Source: Pseudomonadota bacterium
GTDB lineage: Bacteria > Pseudomonadota > Gammaproteobacteria > Acidiferrobacterales > Acidiferrobacteraceae
DNA length: 47,609 nt
Reading direction: 5' to 3'
Assembly (NCBI GenBank): GCA_021777335.1
Contig: JAJYDT010000014.1
Span: 1-47,609, forward strand
Below the pieces are notes generated by a model. It was given only the letters and a program-made list of their open reading frames with translations. It had not been told where the DNA came from and made no database searches. Each line of letters begins with the position of its first letter. Within the stretch, counting starts at the first letter, position 1. A program made the translations under genes and the position numbers. Positions 1-9,272 of this stretch are shown here, in pieces.

Positions 1-375
<375 letters not shown>

Positions 376-398
<23 letters not shown>

Positions 399-630
399 GA
401 CGACCTCCATGACTGGATTGCTGTGAACGGTTGTTGCGTGTAAGGGTATGCAGGACACCATTTAATCGCTCGGCTTCTCCCGGATGTCCATGGCGAAGAG
501 CGGACCAGGCGGCTGCGGCCAGGCGGCATGCCTCCTCTTTGTGATCGCTCCTGCCGAGCGCAAGGAGCGCGTCGATGAAGATAAGGTTGAGCGCCGACAG
601 CTCGTCGGTAGCCGCGCGCCACTCACTCAT
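376..630 (-). CDS. small conserved-context hypothetical protein
   Basis: An 84-residue product that I do not recognise. The first 65 residues look like two or three amphipathic helices rich in Ala, Leu and Glu (positions about 8-63). The tail is polar and Arg/Asn/His-rich and extends over the start of the next gene. The ATG at 630 overlaps the SufT-like stop by 8 bp, and the stop overlaps the DUF2249 gene start by 23 bp, so it sits tightly inside the operon. A GGA about 8 nt upstream supports this start over the ATG at 639. Its position suggests a partner of the SufT-like or DUF2249 proteins. Confidence 0.6.
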
Positions 631-952
631 GGGGATCATCCGGGATATCGAAATACGTCCGGGCGGCCGGCACCATTTTCACGGGGGACCAGCGTGGCTC
701 CCACACAAGCGTGACATCCACGTCCTTGACGCCGGGAATCCGCAACCCGCGCTCGCATACGGCCATCATGATGTAATCCTGCGCAGGGCAGCCGGGCGTG
801 GTCATGGTCATAGTGATGTGGACGATGCTGTCGGCAACCTTGAGCGCATAGACAAGCCCGAGATCCACGATGTTGTAGCCAAGTTCCGGGTCGATCACAT
901 CCCGCAAGGCCTCTAGCACGATGTCTCGGGACGGTTGCATGATGTCGTCCAT
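623..952 (-). CDS. MIP18/SufT-like (DUF59) iron-sulfur assembly protein
   Basis: A 109-residue DUF59 (MIP18/PaaD/SufT) protein. The core VLEALRDVIDPELGYNIVDLGLVY and MTMTTPGCPAQDYI contain the conserved DPE and the single Cys (in TTPGCP) that characterise metal-sulfur-cluster assembly factors. Related proteins help load Fe-S clusters onto target enzymes; the client here is unknown. The ATG at 952 lies 3 bp after the stop of the tandem DUF2249 gene, and the 3' end overlaps the following small ORF. In this operon it may mature the ferredoxin or the many-clustered oxidoreductases encoded further right (inference). Confidence 0.9.
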   Translation of the reverse strand: MDDIMQPSRDIVLEALRDVIDPELGYNIVDLGLVYALKVADSIVHITMTMTTPGCPAQDYIMMAVCERGLRIPGVKDVDVTLVWEPRWSPVKMVPAARTYFDIPDDPHE

Positions 953-955
953 GGC

Positions 956-1471
956 TTAGAGACCGCGGCGGACCAGCAGGTGCACGCCGTCCGCACGCCG
1001 GTCGACCCGGATCCCGGCGCCCCGCTCCTCGAGCTGCGGATACAGGAACTGGGGTTCGCGTTCGTTGATGGCCTCAAGAACCTCTCCCGGCTGAAGGTGT
1101 TCGAGCGCGTCGAGAATCCGGATCATCGGCTCAGGAGGCTGCAGGCCACGATTGTCGAGCAGCGTACCCGCAGGGGGCCATGCCCCATCGTCGGTCGCAA
1201 GAGACAGCCTCTTACTGGGCAGTTTTTCCGCCGAAGCGGCGCCGGGCGTGAACAGCACCTCCCAGTCACCCTCTCCGCGCCGCGTCGCTTCATGGAGAAA
1301 ACCTTTTTTACCGAGGACCGCATAGAGCGGCAGCGGCTCAAAAATGGTAAGCAACCGCAGAGACTGCCCAGGCGCAAGGTTCGCGACCTCCTCGAGTATC
1401 TGCGGCAGGGGTTCTCCGCCCCGACGCAGTTCATCCCGCAGATCAAGTGTTCGTGGTTCACGGATGGCCAT
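956..1471 (-). CDS. tandem DUF2249 domain protein
   Basis: A 171-residue protein with two DUF2249 copies joined by a short linker. Copy one (about residues 4-78) has LDLRDELRRGG, then LAPGQSLRLLTIFEPLPLY and GDWEVLF. Copy two (about residues 100-171) has PPEPMIRILDALEHLQPGE, then INEREPQFLYPQLEERG. The second copy is more divergent and lacks the usual terminal Trp. I chose the ATG at 1471, with GAGAGG about 9 nt upstream, over the longer open frame to 1642. It overlaps the upstream membrane-protein gene by 14 bp. The function of the domain is not established. Confidence 0.88.
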   Translation of the reverse strand: MAIREPRTLDLRDELRRGGEPLPQILEEVANLAPGQSLRLLTIFEPLPLYAVLGKKGFLHEATRRGEGDWEVLFTPGAASAEKLPSKRLSLATDDGAWPPAGTLLDNRGLQPPEPMIRILDALEHLQPGEVLEAINEREPQFLYPQLEERGAGIRVDRRADGVHLLVRRGL

Positions 1472-2822
1472 GACGCAAATCCTCTCTTTGGATGGTGGGT
1501 GCATGCGATGAAACCGCGGGCGGGAGCCTGACATAGGTACCACGCCACGCGCGCCAGTACTCACGACTGAGTCCGAGCGTCGCGAGGGTGCTGAGCGCCG
1601 CACCCCCGCGCATTGGCAAGGGTGTTTCGATGGCGGCGCCAACTACGGTCAGCCAGACACCCGCGAAGTAAAGGAAGAACCACAGCGCGGCACAGGGCTC
1701 GCAGACAAGGTCCTGTACCCGGGGAACCCAGCCGCGCCCGATCATTTTCCCGAACCGCGTGAGCCACGAGAGAAACGGGATCACCTTGTAGAGCTGCGTG
1801 AGCCCAAGGCCGCCCAGCCATCCAAGAAGGGCAAGCACGACAAGTGGCGGAGCCACGCGCGCTGCCCGTCCGCTTATGACGAGGATGGCAGCAGTCACCA
1901 GCGCAGCCGCGAGACTTATGAATGCACCCGCTGCCGCGCGGTTGTGAAGCTCGATCCGCCGACGCTTGCGGGCACGATAAAGACGAACGAGGTCCGCGAG
2001 ATATGCGCTGATCGAGGCACCGATGAGCAGCCAGCCGGCGCGCTCCGCAAGGATCATCACGGATCCGTGCCACACGAGATCCAGAAGACCGGCGGCCACG
2101 GTCAATCCGAATCCCGTGATTCCGAGCCCGAGAACCACTTCACCCAGGACACCCCGCTCCTCGGGTGCCAACATGAACATGGACAGAAGCTTGTAGCTCA
2201 CGCCCATCGCCGTGAGCGTAAGCCAGCCGCCGACGCCGGCGATCGCGTGATACCCCACCCCGCTCGCGAGGTGCAGCAACGGCCCATGGCTCGATACAGA
2301 CGCTCGGAGCGTGAACGCAAACAGCAACCCCAGGGACATCGTGACAATGAGAAAGAGAAACCCGGCTCGCACGAAACGGCCCGGAAGCGGGAGCGGCCGG
2401 GTCCTCAGAAGCGGTGTTGCGAGATTCACGAGTGCAAGGACCACACCGGCACACACGGATAAGCCGCCCACCACAAGACACCAAGCGCATGGCGCGCGCG
2501 CCATGTCGCGCGTGACAAACCCGGTAACCATGCCAACGAGGCCCACCTCGATCAGGACAAGTGCCGCGGCCGAGAGTCGCTGATCGAGGAGCGCTCGCGA
2601 GGTAATGACCGGTACAAACTGCGACAGCGCACCCAGCATGAGCAACGTGAGCCAGCCGATTGTGACAAGATGTACCGCGGCAAGAGTCGCGCCGCCCGTG
2701 AGCGCGGCTGAAGGCCAGGTGAAGCCCAGCACGATGAGCGCCTGAGCAAGCAGGAAATTTGCGAGCGCGCAGGCAAACGTGATCAGCGTCCATCGGGAGA
2801 GACGCTCTGTCAGCGGGGCCAT
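1458..2822 (-). CDS. heme-copper oxidase subunit I-like multi-span membrane protein
   Basis: A 454-residue integral membrane protein with about twelve hydrophobic segments. The stretches HLVTIGWLTLLMLGALSQF (about residue 50) and GGWLTLTAMGVSYKLLSMF match the family of cytochrome-oxidase-subunit-I-like or NnrS-like proteins found beside DUF2249 and Fnr/Dnr genes; several His within helices could ligate heme. I did not find the full active-site His set of a genuine oxidase, so catalysis is uncertain. The ATG at 2822 has GGAGG 4 nt upstream. It is the first gene of the leftward operon, downstream of the FNR/Dnr-type box at 2954-2967. Confidence 0.75.
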   Translation of the reverse strand: MAPLTERLSRWTLITFACALANFLLAQALIVLGFTWPSAALTGGATLAAVHLVTIGWLTLLMLGALSQFVPVITSRALLDQRLSAAALVLIEVGLVGMVTGFVTRDMARAPCAWCLVVGGLSVCAGVVLALVNLATPLLRTRPLPLPGRFVRAGFLFLIVTMSLGLLFAFTLRASVSSHGPLLHLASGVGYHAIAGVGGWLTLTAMGVSYKLLSMFMLAPEERGVLGEVVLGLGITGFGLTVAAGLLDLVWHGSVMILAERAGWLLIGASISAYLADLVRLYRARKRRRIELHNRAAAGAFISLAAALVTAAILVISGRAARVAPPLVVLALLGWLGGLGLTQLYKVIPFLSWLTRFGKMIGRGWVPRVQDLVCEPCAALWFFLYFAGVWLTVVGAAIETPLPMRGGAALSTLATLGLSREYWRAWRGTYVRLPPAVSSHAPTIQREDLRHGHP

Positions 2823-2953
2823 CGATCCTCCGGTGAGCAAGGTCTTGCCGCCCCGGGCGCGCACGATCCACAATCGCGTAACCAGGTGGCACTCATACAA
2901 GTCGCCGATATGCTCATGATGTCCTAGCATGCGGCCAAGGACCGGCGATACCC

Positions 2954-2967
2954 TTGATCCACGTCAA
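2954..2967. promoter_or_regulatory. FNR/Dnr-type operator between the DUF2249 operon and the regulator gene
   Basis: TTGATCCACGTCAA differs by one base from the FNR/Dnr consensus TTGAT-N4-ATCAA. It lies in the 244-bp divergent space, centred 138 bp upstream of the membrane-protein ATG and 106 bp upstream of the regulator GTG. The regulator carries the E-x2-SR recognition helix that reads TTGAT half-sites, so self-recognition is plausible. No good -10 lies at class II distance on either strand, so the exact promoter remains unassigned. Confidence 0.68.
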
Positions 2968-3054
2968 GCCTGAAAAAACAGACGCGCCGGGGGGCACCGC
3001 GCTGGTGATGTTCGAGGCCACGGCCAGCCTTGGTTCACACGCTTTCCGGCAGCG

Positions 3055-3060
3055 TATACT
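3055..3060 (+). promoter_or_regulatory. possible -10 element of the Crp/Fnr regulator gene
   Basis: TATACT lies only 7 bp before the GTG start and 16 bp before the in-frame ATG at 3076. If used, it would give an almost leaderless mRNA, which agrees with the lack of a convincing Shine-Dalgarno sequence. No strong -35 is visible. Confidence 0.35.
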
Positions 3061-3066
3061 GGTCCG

Positions 3067-3813
3067 GTGACCGACATGACTCCTGAAGCCCGGGATCCGG
3101 CGGAAAGCGACGAGACGCTCACGGATGTCCTGCGCCGGCATTTCCTGTTCAGCGCACTCGATGAACTACAGAAGACGCGCTTACTTGCGCACGTCCACCG
3201 GCGGCACTTTGATTCCGGAGAACATTTGTTCATGCAGGACAGCGAGGCGCGGGTATTTTTTCTCCTGCTGTCCGGCGCGATCAAACTGTATCGCGTCTCG
3301 GCCGACGGCCAGGAGAAGATCATGCGCTTTATCCGCCCGGGCCAGAGCTTCGCGGAGGGCGTGATGTTCATGGATAAACCGCGCTATCCGGTGCATGGAC
3401 AGGCGATCGAGCCAGGGACGCTGGCAAGCATCGAGAGTGCCGCGTTTCTGGACGTGCTGCGTGCGTCGTTCGATACCTGTCGCGCGGTGATGGCGCAGAT
3501 GACCCGGCGCATCCAGGATCATTGGGACGAAATTGAGGCGCTCACGCTGCAGAACAGCCGTTACCGGATGGTGCATTATCTGCTTGGGCTTGTGCCCGAG
3601 GGACGACGGGGGCGCGTGCGCGTGGAGCTGCCGACCTACAAGGCCATGATCGCTGCCCAACTCGCGATGACGCCTGAGACTTTTTCACGCGAACTGCGGG
3701 CACTGAGTGACGCCCATCTCATCGAGGTACACGGCCGGATGGTCGATATCGTTGACCCAGGCGCACTTCTGCAACACATGGCACACTGCACACCCGATGA
3801 ACGATCCCCCTGA
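3067..3813 (+). CDS. Crp/Fnr family transcription regulator, Dnr-like
   Basis: A 248-residue regulator with a cyclic-nucleotide-binding-like fold (about 25-150), a long dimerisation helix (about 150-175) and a C-terminal winged helix. The recognition helix MTPETFSRELRAL (201-213) holds E204, S207 and R208, the E-x2-S-R set that contacts TTGAT half-sites in FNR. The N-terminus lacks the Cys cluster of oxygen-sensing FNR, so it resembles the Dnr/NnrR branch, whose known members sense nitric oxide through heme; the signal here is unproven. The start is GTG 3067 or ATG 3076. Matching boxes lie at 2954 and 5729. Confidence 0.9.
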   Translation: MTDMTPEARDPAESDETLTDVLRRHFLFSALDELQKTRLLAHVHRRHFDSGEHLFMQDSEARVFFLLLSGAIKLYRVSADGQEKIMRFIRPGQSFAEGVMFMDKPRYPVHGQAIEPGTLASIESAAFLDVLRASFDTCRAVMAQMTRRIQDHWDEIEALTLQNSRYRMVHYLLGLVPEGRRGRVRVELPTYKAMIAAQLAMTPETFSRELRALSDAHLIEVHGRMVDIVDPGALLQHMAHCTPDERSP

Positions 3814-4316
3814 GGAACACTAAACTCCGAAGACACGTTTTTCTGGCGGATCGGGGCTCCCAAAAGATGAACACGAGGGGGTCCCCTGTACCCTTGATGG
3901 GATGGAACCGGGTGCGCCGGACCGTTGACGACACCCTATGTCCCGGCGAGGCGGCGTCAATGACGCCCCCCCACAACAGGCAACGACCGCCCCGGCCGCC
4001 ACTCCGTCCAGTACCAGTCTTACCTCAAGCGCTTCCGGGCGCCTACCCCGCTCTCGCTGAAACGGATACGCACAAGGCCCTGCTGCGCATGTCCCATGTA
4101 GTGCATATTGACGTCTGCGCTGCAGGAGTACCGTAGTTCGCGAACAGCGGAGGGGATCATGGTCGTTCCGAAGCCCGTTACCTCACCCGGCGGAGTGCGC
4201 CCACCACACCGAAGATCGCGGCGTGCCGGAAACGCCTGGCAACGAGGTCACACCAAACGGATAAATGCCGTCGTGATGCAGGCGCGGATCTGGATCCCAA
4301 GCATCCATGAAAGCCC
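3814..4316. other. 503-bp stretch without a supported gene
   Basis: This lies between the convergent regulator and HdrB-like genes. Short open frames exist on both strands (for example 3867-4136 plus) but are Pro/Arg-rich, lack ribosome sites and look like GC-driven chance frames. I see no clear terminator hairpin followed by a T-run, and no RNA gene. Confidence 0.5.
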
Positions 4317-5660
4317 TTAGGTCGGCGCAAGGTTGAGATGCTGGTTGACCGCCCGCTCCGGGTCGTACAGATAGTCGACACGCCCGGCCTCGACCTCCTT
4401 CAGGTATTCGTTGAAACGCTCCTTTGCCGCGACCCAATCGATACCCATCTTCTCGACCAGTTCCTCACAGGGCGAGGCATGCCACTGCAGCTGCACGATC
4501 CTGAGCGGATCCGCACCGCACGCAAGCGCGGCGAACTGCACGTCGGCCATGACGGGCATGCTGTAGTGCCGATCATGGGCCTTGCCAATCCACTGGTTCT
4601 TGTCCATGGTGGTGACGCACCCGGTATCGTGTGTCAACAGCACGTCGGCACGCGCTTCCTGGCGCGCCACGCGGATCTTCCGGTCCATGGTAAAAGATCG
4701 AACGAACTCCCGCTCGGAGATGATGTGCCGGAAACCAAACCCACAACAGTCATACCAGGTCGAATAGTCTATGACCTGGGCACCCAGCGACATGGCCACG
4801 GAGGTCGTGACCGCCACCCGGTTCCCACCGAGCACCTCAGGATCGTAGATCGCGTCTTCCGGAATCATCTTGTAGACATGGCAAGCGGGGTGTACCGCCA
4901 CGCGGAGGTGGGAGACGTCGACGCGCTGGAGCTCAGCCGCGATGCGCCGACGCATCACATGAAGCCACTCGCTGTAATGCACGATCTCTTCCGGGATGAC
5001 AATCTTGCCATCCACGAGGCGTCCGATCTTGCCGAGAATCTTTCTTACCTTGTCCCGCAGTTCGGCGGATTCGATGAGATATTTACGGATCTCCTTGTAG
5101 TTGCCAAACGACGTACCGCAGTGCACGAGCGGATAGAAGTGACCAAGATCGAAGCCATGCTGTTTTCCTGAAACATACGCCTGGTGGAAATTTCGGAGAA
5201 ACACGGCCGCAAGGGACTCGACATTGCCGATACCGGAACCGTGGTAGTTCCAGGCCGTGCAACTCGTCTGGTCCGTCTCGTCGAGATACTCTGTGCCAAA
5301 ACGGTTCATGACCCAGAGCAGACTCGTTGGATAGCCTGGGATGTTGCCGCACTGGCCACACGACTTGTGATGCCACAGACGGTTCGTCGGAATACGCTTG
5401 TTCCATCCGTAAAGCGTCTTCGTGTCCACCGGCTCATGCGCATCCGTAATCCTATGGACGATGACCTCCCCGTCTTTTTCGAGCTCCGCCAGATGCTCGC
5501 GGATATCGTCCATGCGCGCGCCAAGATCCATGGTCCTGCGGTCCACGTGCCGACGGACCCATTCCGTTGCCTGCTCCGCCTCGGCGGCAGACAGATGCGT
5601 TTCCCGGAAGAATGATCCGTGGCCCGCGATGCCGCGAGCGTTATGGTCACGAGTTTCCAT
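4317..5660 (-). CDS. HdrB-like CCG-domain iron-sulfur protein
   Basis: A 447-residue protein related to the heterodisulfide reductase B subunit, which reduces or forms disulfides at noncubane [4Fe-4S] clusters. Two CCG-like Cys regions are visible. The N-terminal one is altered: CGQCGNIPGYP, then SCTAWNYHG, then HCGTSFG. The C-terminal one is fuller: PACH, then 44 residues to YDCCGFGFRH, then 41 to TGCVTT, where the last Cys of CxxC is Thr. It is longer than methanogen HdrB (about 300) and fits the sulfur-oxidation branch better. AGAGG lies 9 nt before the ATG at 5660. An FNR-type box is 75 bp upstream and the fused flavoprotein gene precedes it, so electron transfer between the two products is a reasonable inference. 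Confidence 0.8.
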   Translation of the reverse strand: METRDHNARGIAGHGSFFRETHLSAAEAEQATEWVRRHVDRRTMDLGARMDDIREHLAELEKDGEVIVHRITDAHEPVDTKTLYGWNKRIPTNRLWHHKSCGQCGNIPGYPTSLLWVMNRFGTEYLDETDQTSCTAWNYHGSGIGNVESLAAVFLRNFHQAYVSGKQHGFDLGHFYPLVHCGTSFGNYKEIRKYLIESAELRDKVRKILGKIGRLVDGKIVIPEEIVHYSEWLHVMRRRIAAELQRVDVSHLRVAVHPACHVYKMIPEDAIYDPEVLGGNRVAVTTSVAMSLGAQVIDYSTWYDCCGFGFRHIISEREFVRSFTMDRKIRVARQEARADVLLTHDTGCVTTMDKNQWIGKAHDRHYSMPVMADVQFAALACGADPLRIVQLQWHASPCEELVEKMGIDWVAAKERFNEYLKEVEAGRVDYLYDPERAVNQHLNLAPT

Positions 5661-5699
5661 AGGGTTCGCCTCTTTAAGGTTTATGAAAACGAGGCGGTC

Positions 5700-5742
5700 A
5701 TTGTGGAACGTCCCCGGCCCGGATTGGCTTGATCTCGATCAA
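5700..5742 (-). promoter_or_regulatory. FNR/Dnr-dependent class II promoter of the HdrB-like gene
   Basis: A perfect palindrome TTGATCTCGATCAA occupies 5729-5742. On the minus strand a CACAAT -10 candidate follows at 5705-5700, which puts the start near 5693 and the box centre at about -42, the spacing of FNR class II activation. The site lies in the 123-bp gap between the flavoprotein stop and the HdrB-like ATG, so the downstream gene can be induced separately. Confidence 0.75.
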
Positions 5743-5783
5743 GCGCATAGTGTGCGCGGGAAGATCAGGATGTCACGATACCC

Positions 5784-8700
5784 TTAAGGTGGCACCGGGC
5801 GGTCGTCAGCGCAGGCAAGCACATAGGTGAGCCAGTCGCTCGATAACCTGTCCGAGAGACGGTTTTGGGCCTGGCGCGCTGCGAGGTTATCAAGATCAAC
5901 CCAGGCAAGCGGCTGATCCTGCCCTGCACACGAAAAAACGGCGCGCGTACGCCGCCCAGTTGCGGGATCGATCTGCCACTGCAGGCACTGAGCGCACACA
6001 CCTTTCAGCATGCACTGCATAGGGCTGCCCACGGTCGCGACTACCTCAAGCCCGGGCCTGAAAAATCGCGCGAAATCCCCTTTGAGGGCATGCTGGAAAA
6101 CCTTGAGCAGCCCGGTCGAACCCATCACCATCAGGCGATCCACCTCGGCAAGCGGGATTCGCGGGGACGCGGTTTCTTCCTGGCCGAGGACACGCAGCAC
6201 CTCCACCATGTCGACGGCCTGAAGCGAGCGGTCCTGTGGCCGTCGCGCCGTGATCAGTGGCCCGGCTGCGGTGCACCAGACAATCTGGTCGGCCGCCTGT
6301 TCGAGTTCGTCCTGCAGGTCGAGCTCCGCGGCGTTCGCCAGCGCCGCCACGTACAGCACCCGGTTGCCCTCGGCACGCAGCGCCGGACCAATGTCGAGCA
6401 TCACCGCTGCGCCCCAGCGGCCCGCGACGATTACGATCGTCTTGCCACGCGGTATGTCCGTGGGTGCGCCAGTCGGGCCCATGAGTACAAGTGGTGTCCC
6501 GGGTTCGAGACGTCCTGCAAGACGCGGTCCCGTGCCCCACTGCAGGACCATAAGACGGATCTGATCACCCTCGACACCGGCACCGCTTACTGTCAACAGC
6601 GGCACCTGCAAACGGGTGCCGGCCACTACCGGGCTTGTCGCCTCAAAGGTCTGTAAACGGAAGAACTGTCCGGGACGGAAGCGTCGCGCTGCCATCGGAG
6701 CACGCACCCACAGCTCCACCATGCCTGGGCGGCTGCGATCAACAGCAGCTACACGCGGCACAAAAAGATCTGCCATACGCGACTGGAACGCGGGCAGATC
6801 TTCCTTCGCCAGCGGCCGTGACTCGATCGTCGTCATCACGTGCGGCCATGCGGTCTTGGCCGAAGCGATGGCCTTCACCACGCTGCCATGGAACACCGGA
6901 TGTGTATCCCCGAGAAAGCTGACGCGGCGTCCGTCCCATCCATAAGACGTGAACGGCCCACTCTCCGGCGATTTGCAGTGTTCTGCCACCGCGACAGCCT
7001 GCAGACCACCGCCGTTGGCAACGTGCGCCTGAAAATGATTGTCGTCCATGACGAAGCTGCCTGGGTGTTCCTGCTCATAGATCGTATTTGGCGCGGAGCC
7101 TGCGGCAATGAAAACGGCACGCGCGGGCAGGTGTACCTCCTGTCCTTGTCCGACAAATCGCCCATCTACCTCGATCATCCGCTGCAGCACGAGCGCCTTC
7201 ACATGACCGTACTGGTCCAGTTCCGCGCGCACCGGGTCGAGCCCCTCCGCGTAATAGATCCCCTCCTCCGCAGCCTTCAGGAGTTCCTCGTGGTTGCGCG
7301 TGTATGCCGGAGCATTGTTCATACCCTTGCGATAGGCAAGCGTGACCCCACCCCAGGCGCGGATCAGCGGAATGAAATCCGGCAGCTCACCAGCGCGCTC
7401 GGCACGCGCACGTTCAGCACGTACCGCCCGCCCATGTTCAAGGAATTCCTCAAAGATGGCCGCATCCTCCTCAGACAGCGCCCTGGAAGCCGAGCGCGAG
7501 CCGGGTTGCGCGGACATCGCCTCGTGACGCATGAGCACCTTTTCCACCTGCTTCACGTAGTAGGCCTGTACTTCGGTTGCCGTGTCGACTGCGGTAAGAC
7601 CGCCACCGATAACGACGGCCGGGAGACGCACCTGCAGATTGGCGAGACTTGTATGTTTTCCGGCGCCGGTCAACTGCAACGCCATAAGAAAATCGCTCGC
7701 CTGGCGCATGCCGCGGGCAAGGCTATTGGTCATAGGGAGCACGCGGGGCAACCCCGCGCCGGTTGCGATCACCACATGGTCGAACCCGAGATCCCATGCG
7801 TCGGGAACCGTTACGGTGCCTCCAAAACGCACACCGCCAAATACCTGAAAACCCGGGCGGCGCGCGAGCGTGAGATAGATGAGTTTGAGGAAGTTCTTAT
7901 CCCAACGCACCGTGATCCCATATTCGGCCACACCACCGAATCCGAGCAGGATGCGTTCGTCCAGGTCTTCGACAAGGCGCGACCAGTCGCGGATCGGGGC
8001 GGTACACCAGGCAGATGGGAGCGGCTCGATCTTGAGCCCATCGATTCCCACCACTGCACACCCCTCCATCGTCAGATGATGCGCCATGGTGAACCCAGCG
8101 GGCCCGAGCCCGGCGATCAGGACCTTCCGGCCATTGTAGGGTTTCATGCGGTACTGGACACGCCGCAATGGATTCCAGCGTGCGAGGAGATCATAGATCT
8201 CGACCCCCCAGGGCAATGCCAGTACGTCAGTCAGTATCCGGGTCTCAGTCTGCGGAATGTCCACCGGATCCTGCTTCTGATAGATGCAGGCCTTCATGCA
8301 GTCGTTACAGATCCGGTGGCCCGTCGCAGGCAGCATGGGATTGTCGACCATGATCATGGCGAGCGGTGCAATGACGTGGCCTTCGCGCTTCAGGACATGC
8401 ATCTCGGAGATCTTCTGGTCGAGCGGGCAGCCAGTGAGCACGACTCCGAGTGGGTTCTTCTTGAGCCCGAGTTCTGGCACACCCTTTTTCTCAGGGAACC
8501 CGCGGGAACAGAAGTCGCCCTCATGGTCGTGGCAGTAGATGCAGTAATGCACCTCATCCTGAGCCCTACGGGCGTCCGCGCGCGGGTCAGTCAGGTGAAA
8601 ACCGTCCCGGCGCCGGTAGTGGTGTGCCTCCTGCATCTCGGTGCCATAGCGCTCAATGCGATCTAAAGGCACAAGGTGCGCATGATCGACCCGTTCGGGC

Positions 8701-9272
8701 AGATGGAAACTCACCCAGCCTGCCACACGTGAGTGACCCCCGGACATGCGCAACGCCAACACGCACCACTGCGTCAGCGCCTCTATGGATGCCACATGTA
8801 ACTCTGGCTGCGCGATCCAGTCTTCGCCAAGACGCGCGACAGCGCCCTCGCGATCCCGTGGATCAAGACGCGCGCGCGCAATCTCTTGGTCGAGCCACGC
8901 GTCAAGTTCATCGAAGGAGTGATTGATGTCGCCGGCATAACGCCGTGCGCGGCGCAAGACGTAGTGTTTCTTGAAACGCATGACAACATCGTGGGATCGC
9001 GTGGCCTCGCGCGCGGCGGTGACCTCGCGTTCGATACCGAAGAGACTCGCAACAAATAGCTCCACGTGGGGCGCGCAGGCAAGGAGCAGCTTGCTTATTT
9101 CGAGCGGTGAGGTCGGCGTGTTGCTGCCGCGATAGTCTTCAAGCGCGCGGGCGAGTAACGCGTCATGCCGCCCAAGCTCGGCCAGAAAGGCCCGGTCCAG
9201 GCGGTCCAGACCCTCCGCAGTGAGAATCTCGCTGAACACAAAACCCTTGAGATCAAGTCTTGAGTGATCCAT
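5784..9272 (-). CDS. giant fused flavoprotein: unknown N-domain, NfnL/GltD-like, NfnS/PyrK-like
   Basis: A 1162-residue cytoplasmic iron-sulfur flavoprotein in three parts. Residues 1 to about 235 match no family I recognise. Cys motifs C244-x2-C247-x7-C255 and C322-x2-C325-x3-C329 precede a GltD-like module with an FAD Rossmann motif GLGPAG (near 387) and an NAD(P)H-type motif VVIGGGLTAVD (near 554). From about 800 comes a ferredoxin-reductase/PyrK-like module with RPGQFFRLQ, MGPTGAP and a [2Fe-2S] set C1087-x5-C1093-x2-C1096-x18-C1115; its nucleotide-binding loop is degenerate (AGRWGAA). The order matches NfnL-NfnS of the electron-bifurcating ferredoxin:NADP reductase. I prefer the ATG at 9272, coupled to a 27-codon ORF; a TTG at 9290 is the alternative. 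Confidence 0.85.
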   Translation of the reverse strand: MDHSRLDLKGFVFSEILTAEGLDRLDRAFLAELGRHDALLARALEDYRGSNTPTSPLEISKLLLACAPHVELFVASLFGIEREVTAAREATRSHDVVMRFKKHYVLRRARRYAGDINHSFDELDAWLDQEIARARLDPRDREGAVARLGEDWIAQPELHVASIEALTQWCVLALRMSGGHSRVAGWVSFHLPERVDHAHLVPLDRIERYGTEMQEAHHYRRRDGFHLTDPRADARRAQDEVHYCIYCHDHEGDFCSRGFPEKKGVPELGLKKNPLGVVLTGCPLDQKISEMHVLKREGHVIAPLAMIMVDNPMLPATGHRICNDCMKACIYQKQDPVDIPQTETRILTDVLALPWGVEIYDLLARWNPLRRVQYRMKPYNGRKVLIAGLGPAGFTMAHHLTMEGCAVVGIDGLKIEPLPSAWCTAPIRDWSRLVEDLDERILLGFGGVAEYGITVRWDKNFLKLIYLTLARRPGFQVFGGVRFGGTVTVPDAWDLGFDHVVIATGAGLPRVLPMTNSLARGMRQASDFLMALQLTGAGKHTSLANLQVRLPAVVIGGGLTAVDTATEVQAYYVKQVEKVLMRHEAMSAQPGSRSASRALSEEDAAIFEEFLEHGRAVRAERARAERAGELPDFIPLIRAWGGVTLAYRKGMNNAPAYTRNHEELLKAAEEGIYYAEGLDPVRAELDQYGHVKALVLQRMIEVDGRFVGQGQEVHLPARAVFIAAGSAPNTIYEQEHPGSFVMDDNHFQAHVANGGGLQAVAVAEHCKSPESGPFTSYGWDGRRVSFLGDTHPVFHGSVVKAIASAKTAWPHVMTTIESRPLAKEDLPAFQSRMADLFVPRVAAVDRSRPGMVELWVRAPMAARRFRPGQFFRLQTFEATSPVVAGTRLQVPLLTVSGAGVEGDQIRLMVLQWGTGPRLAGRLEPGTPLVLMGPTGAPTDIPRGKTIVIVAGRWGAAVMLDIGPALRAEGNRVLYVAALANAAELDLQDELEQAADQIVWCTAAGPLITARRPQDRSLQAVDMVEVLRVLGQEETASPRIPLAEVDRLMVMGSTGLLKVFQHALKGDFARFFRPGLEVVATVGSPMQCMLKGVCAQCLQWQIDPATGRRTRAVFSCAGQDQPLAWVDLDNLAARQAQNRLSDRLSSDWLTYVLACADDRPVPP

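Noticed and set aside
3893-3906. TTGATGGGATGGAA as a second FNR-type box
   Set aside because: Only one half-site matches and it lies between convergent genes, where no promoter is expected.
3867-4136. 89-codon plus-strand ORF after the Dnr-like regulator
   Set aside because: No ribosome site, Pro/Arg-rich composition and no recognisable product; looks like a chance frame in GC-rich DNA.
6840-8666. 608-codon plus-strand ORF inside the flavoprotein gene
   Set aside because: It is the antisense frame of a clearly coding, motif-rich gene; its product resembles nothing and is His/Arg-rich as expected for a shadow.
9245-9262. TTGAG...ATCAAG resembling an FNR box near the flavoprotein start
   Set aside because: Spacing between half-sites is wrong and it lies inside the coding sequence.
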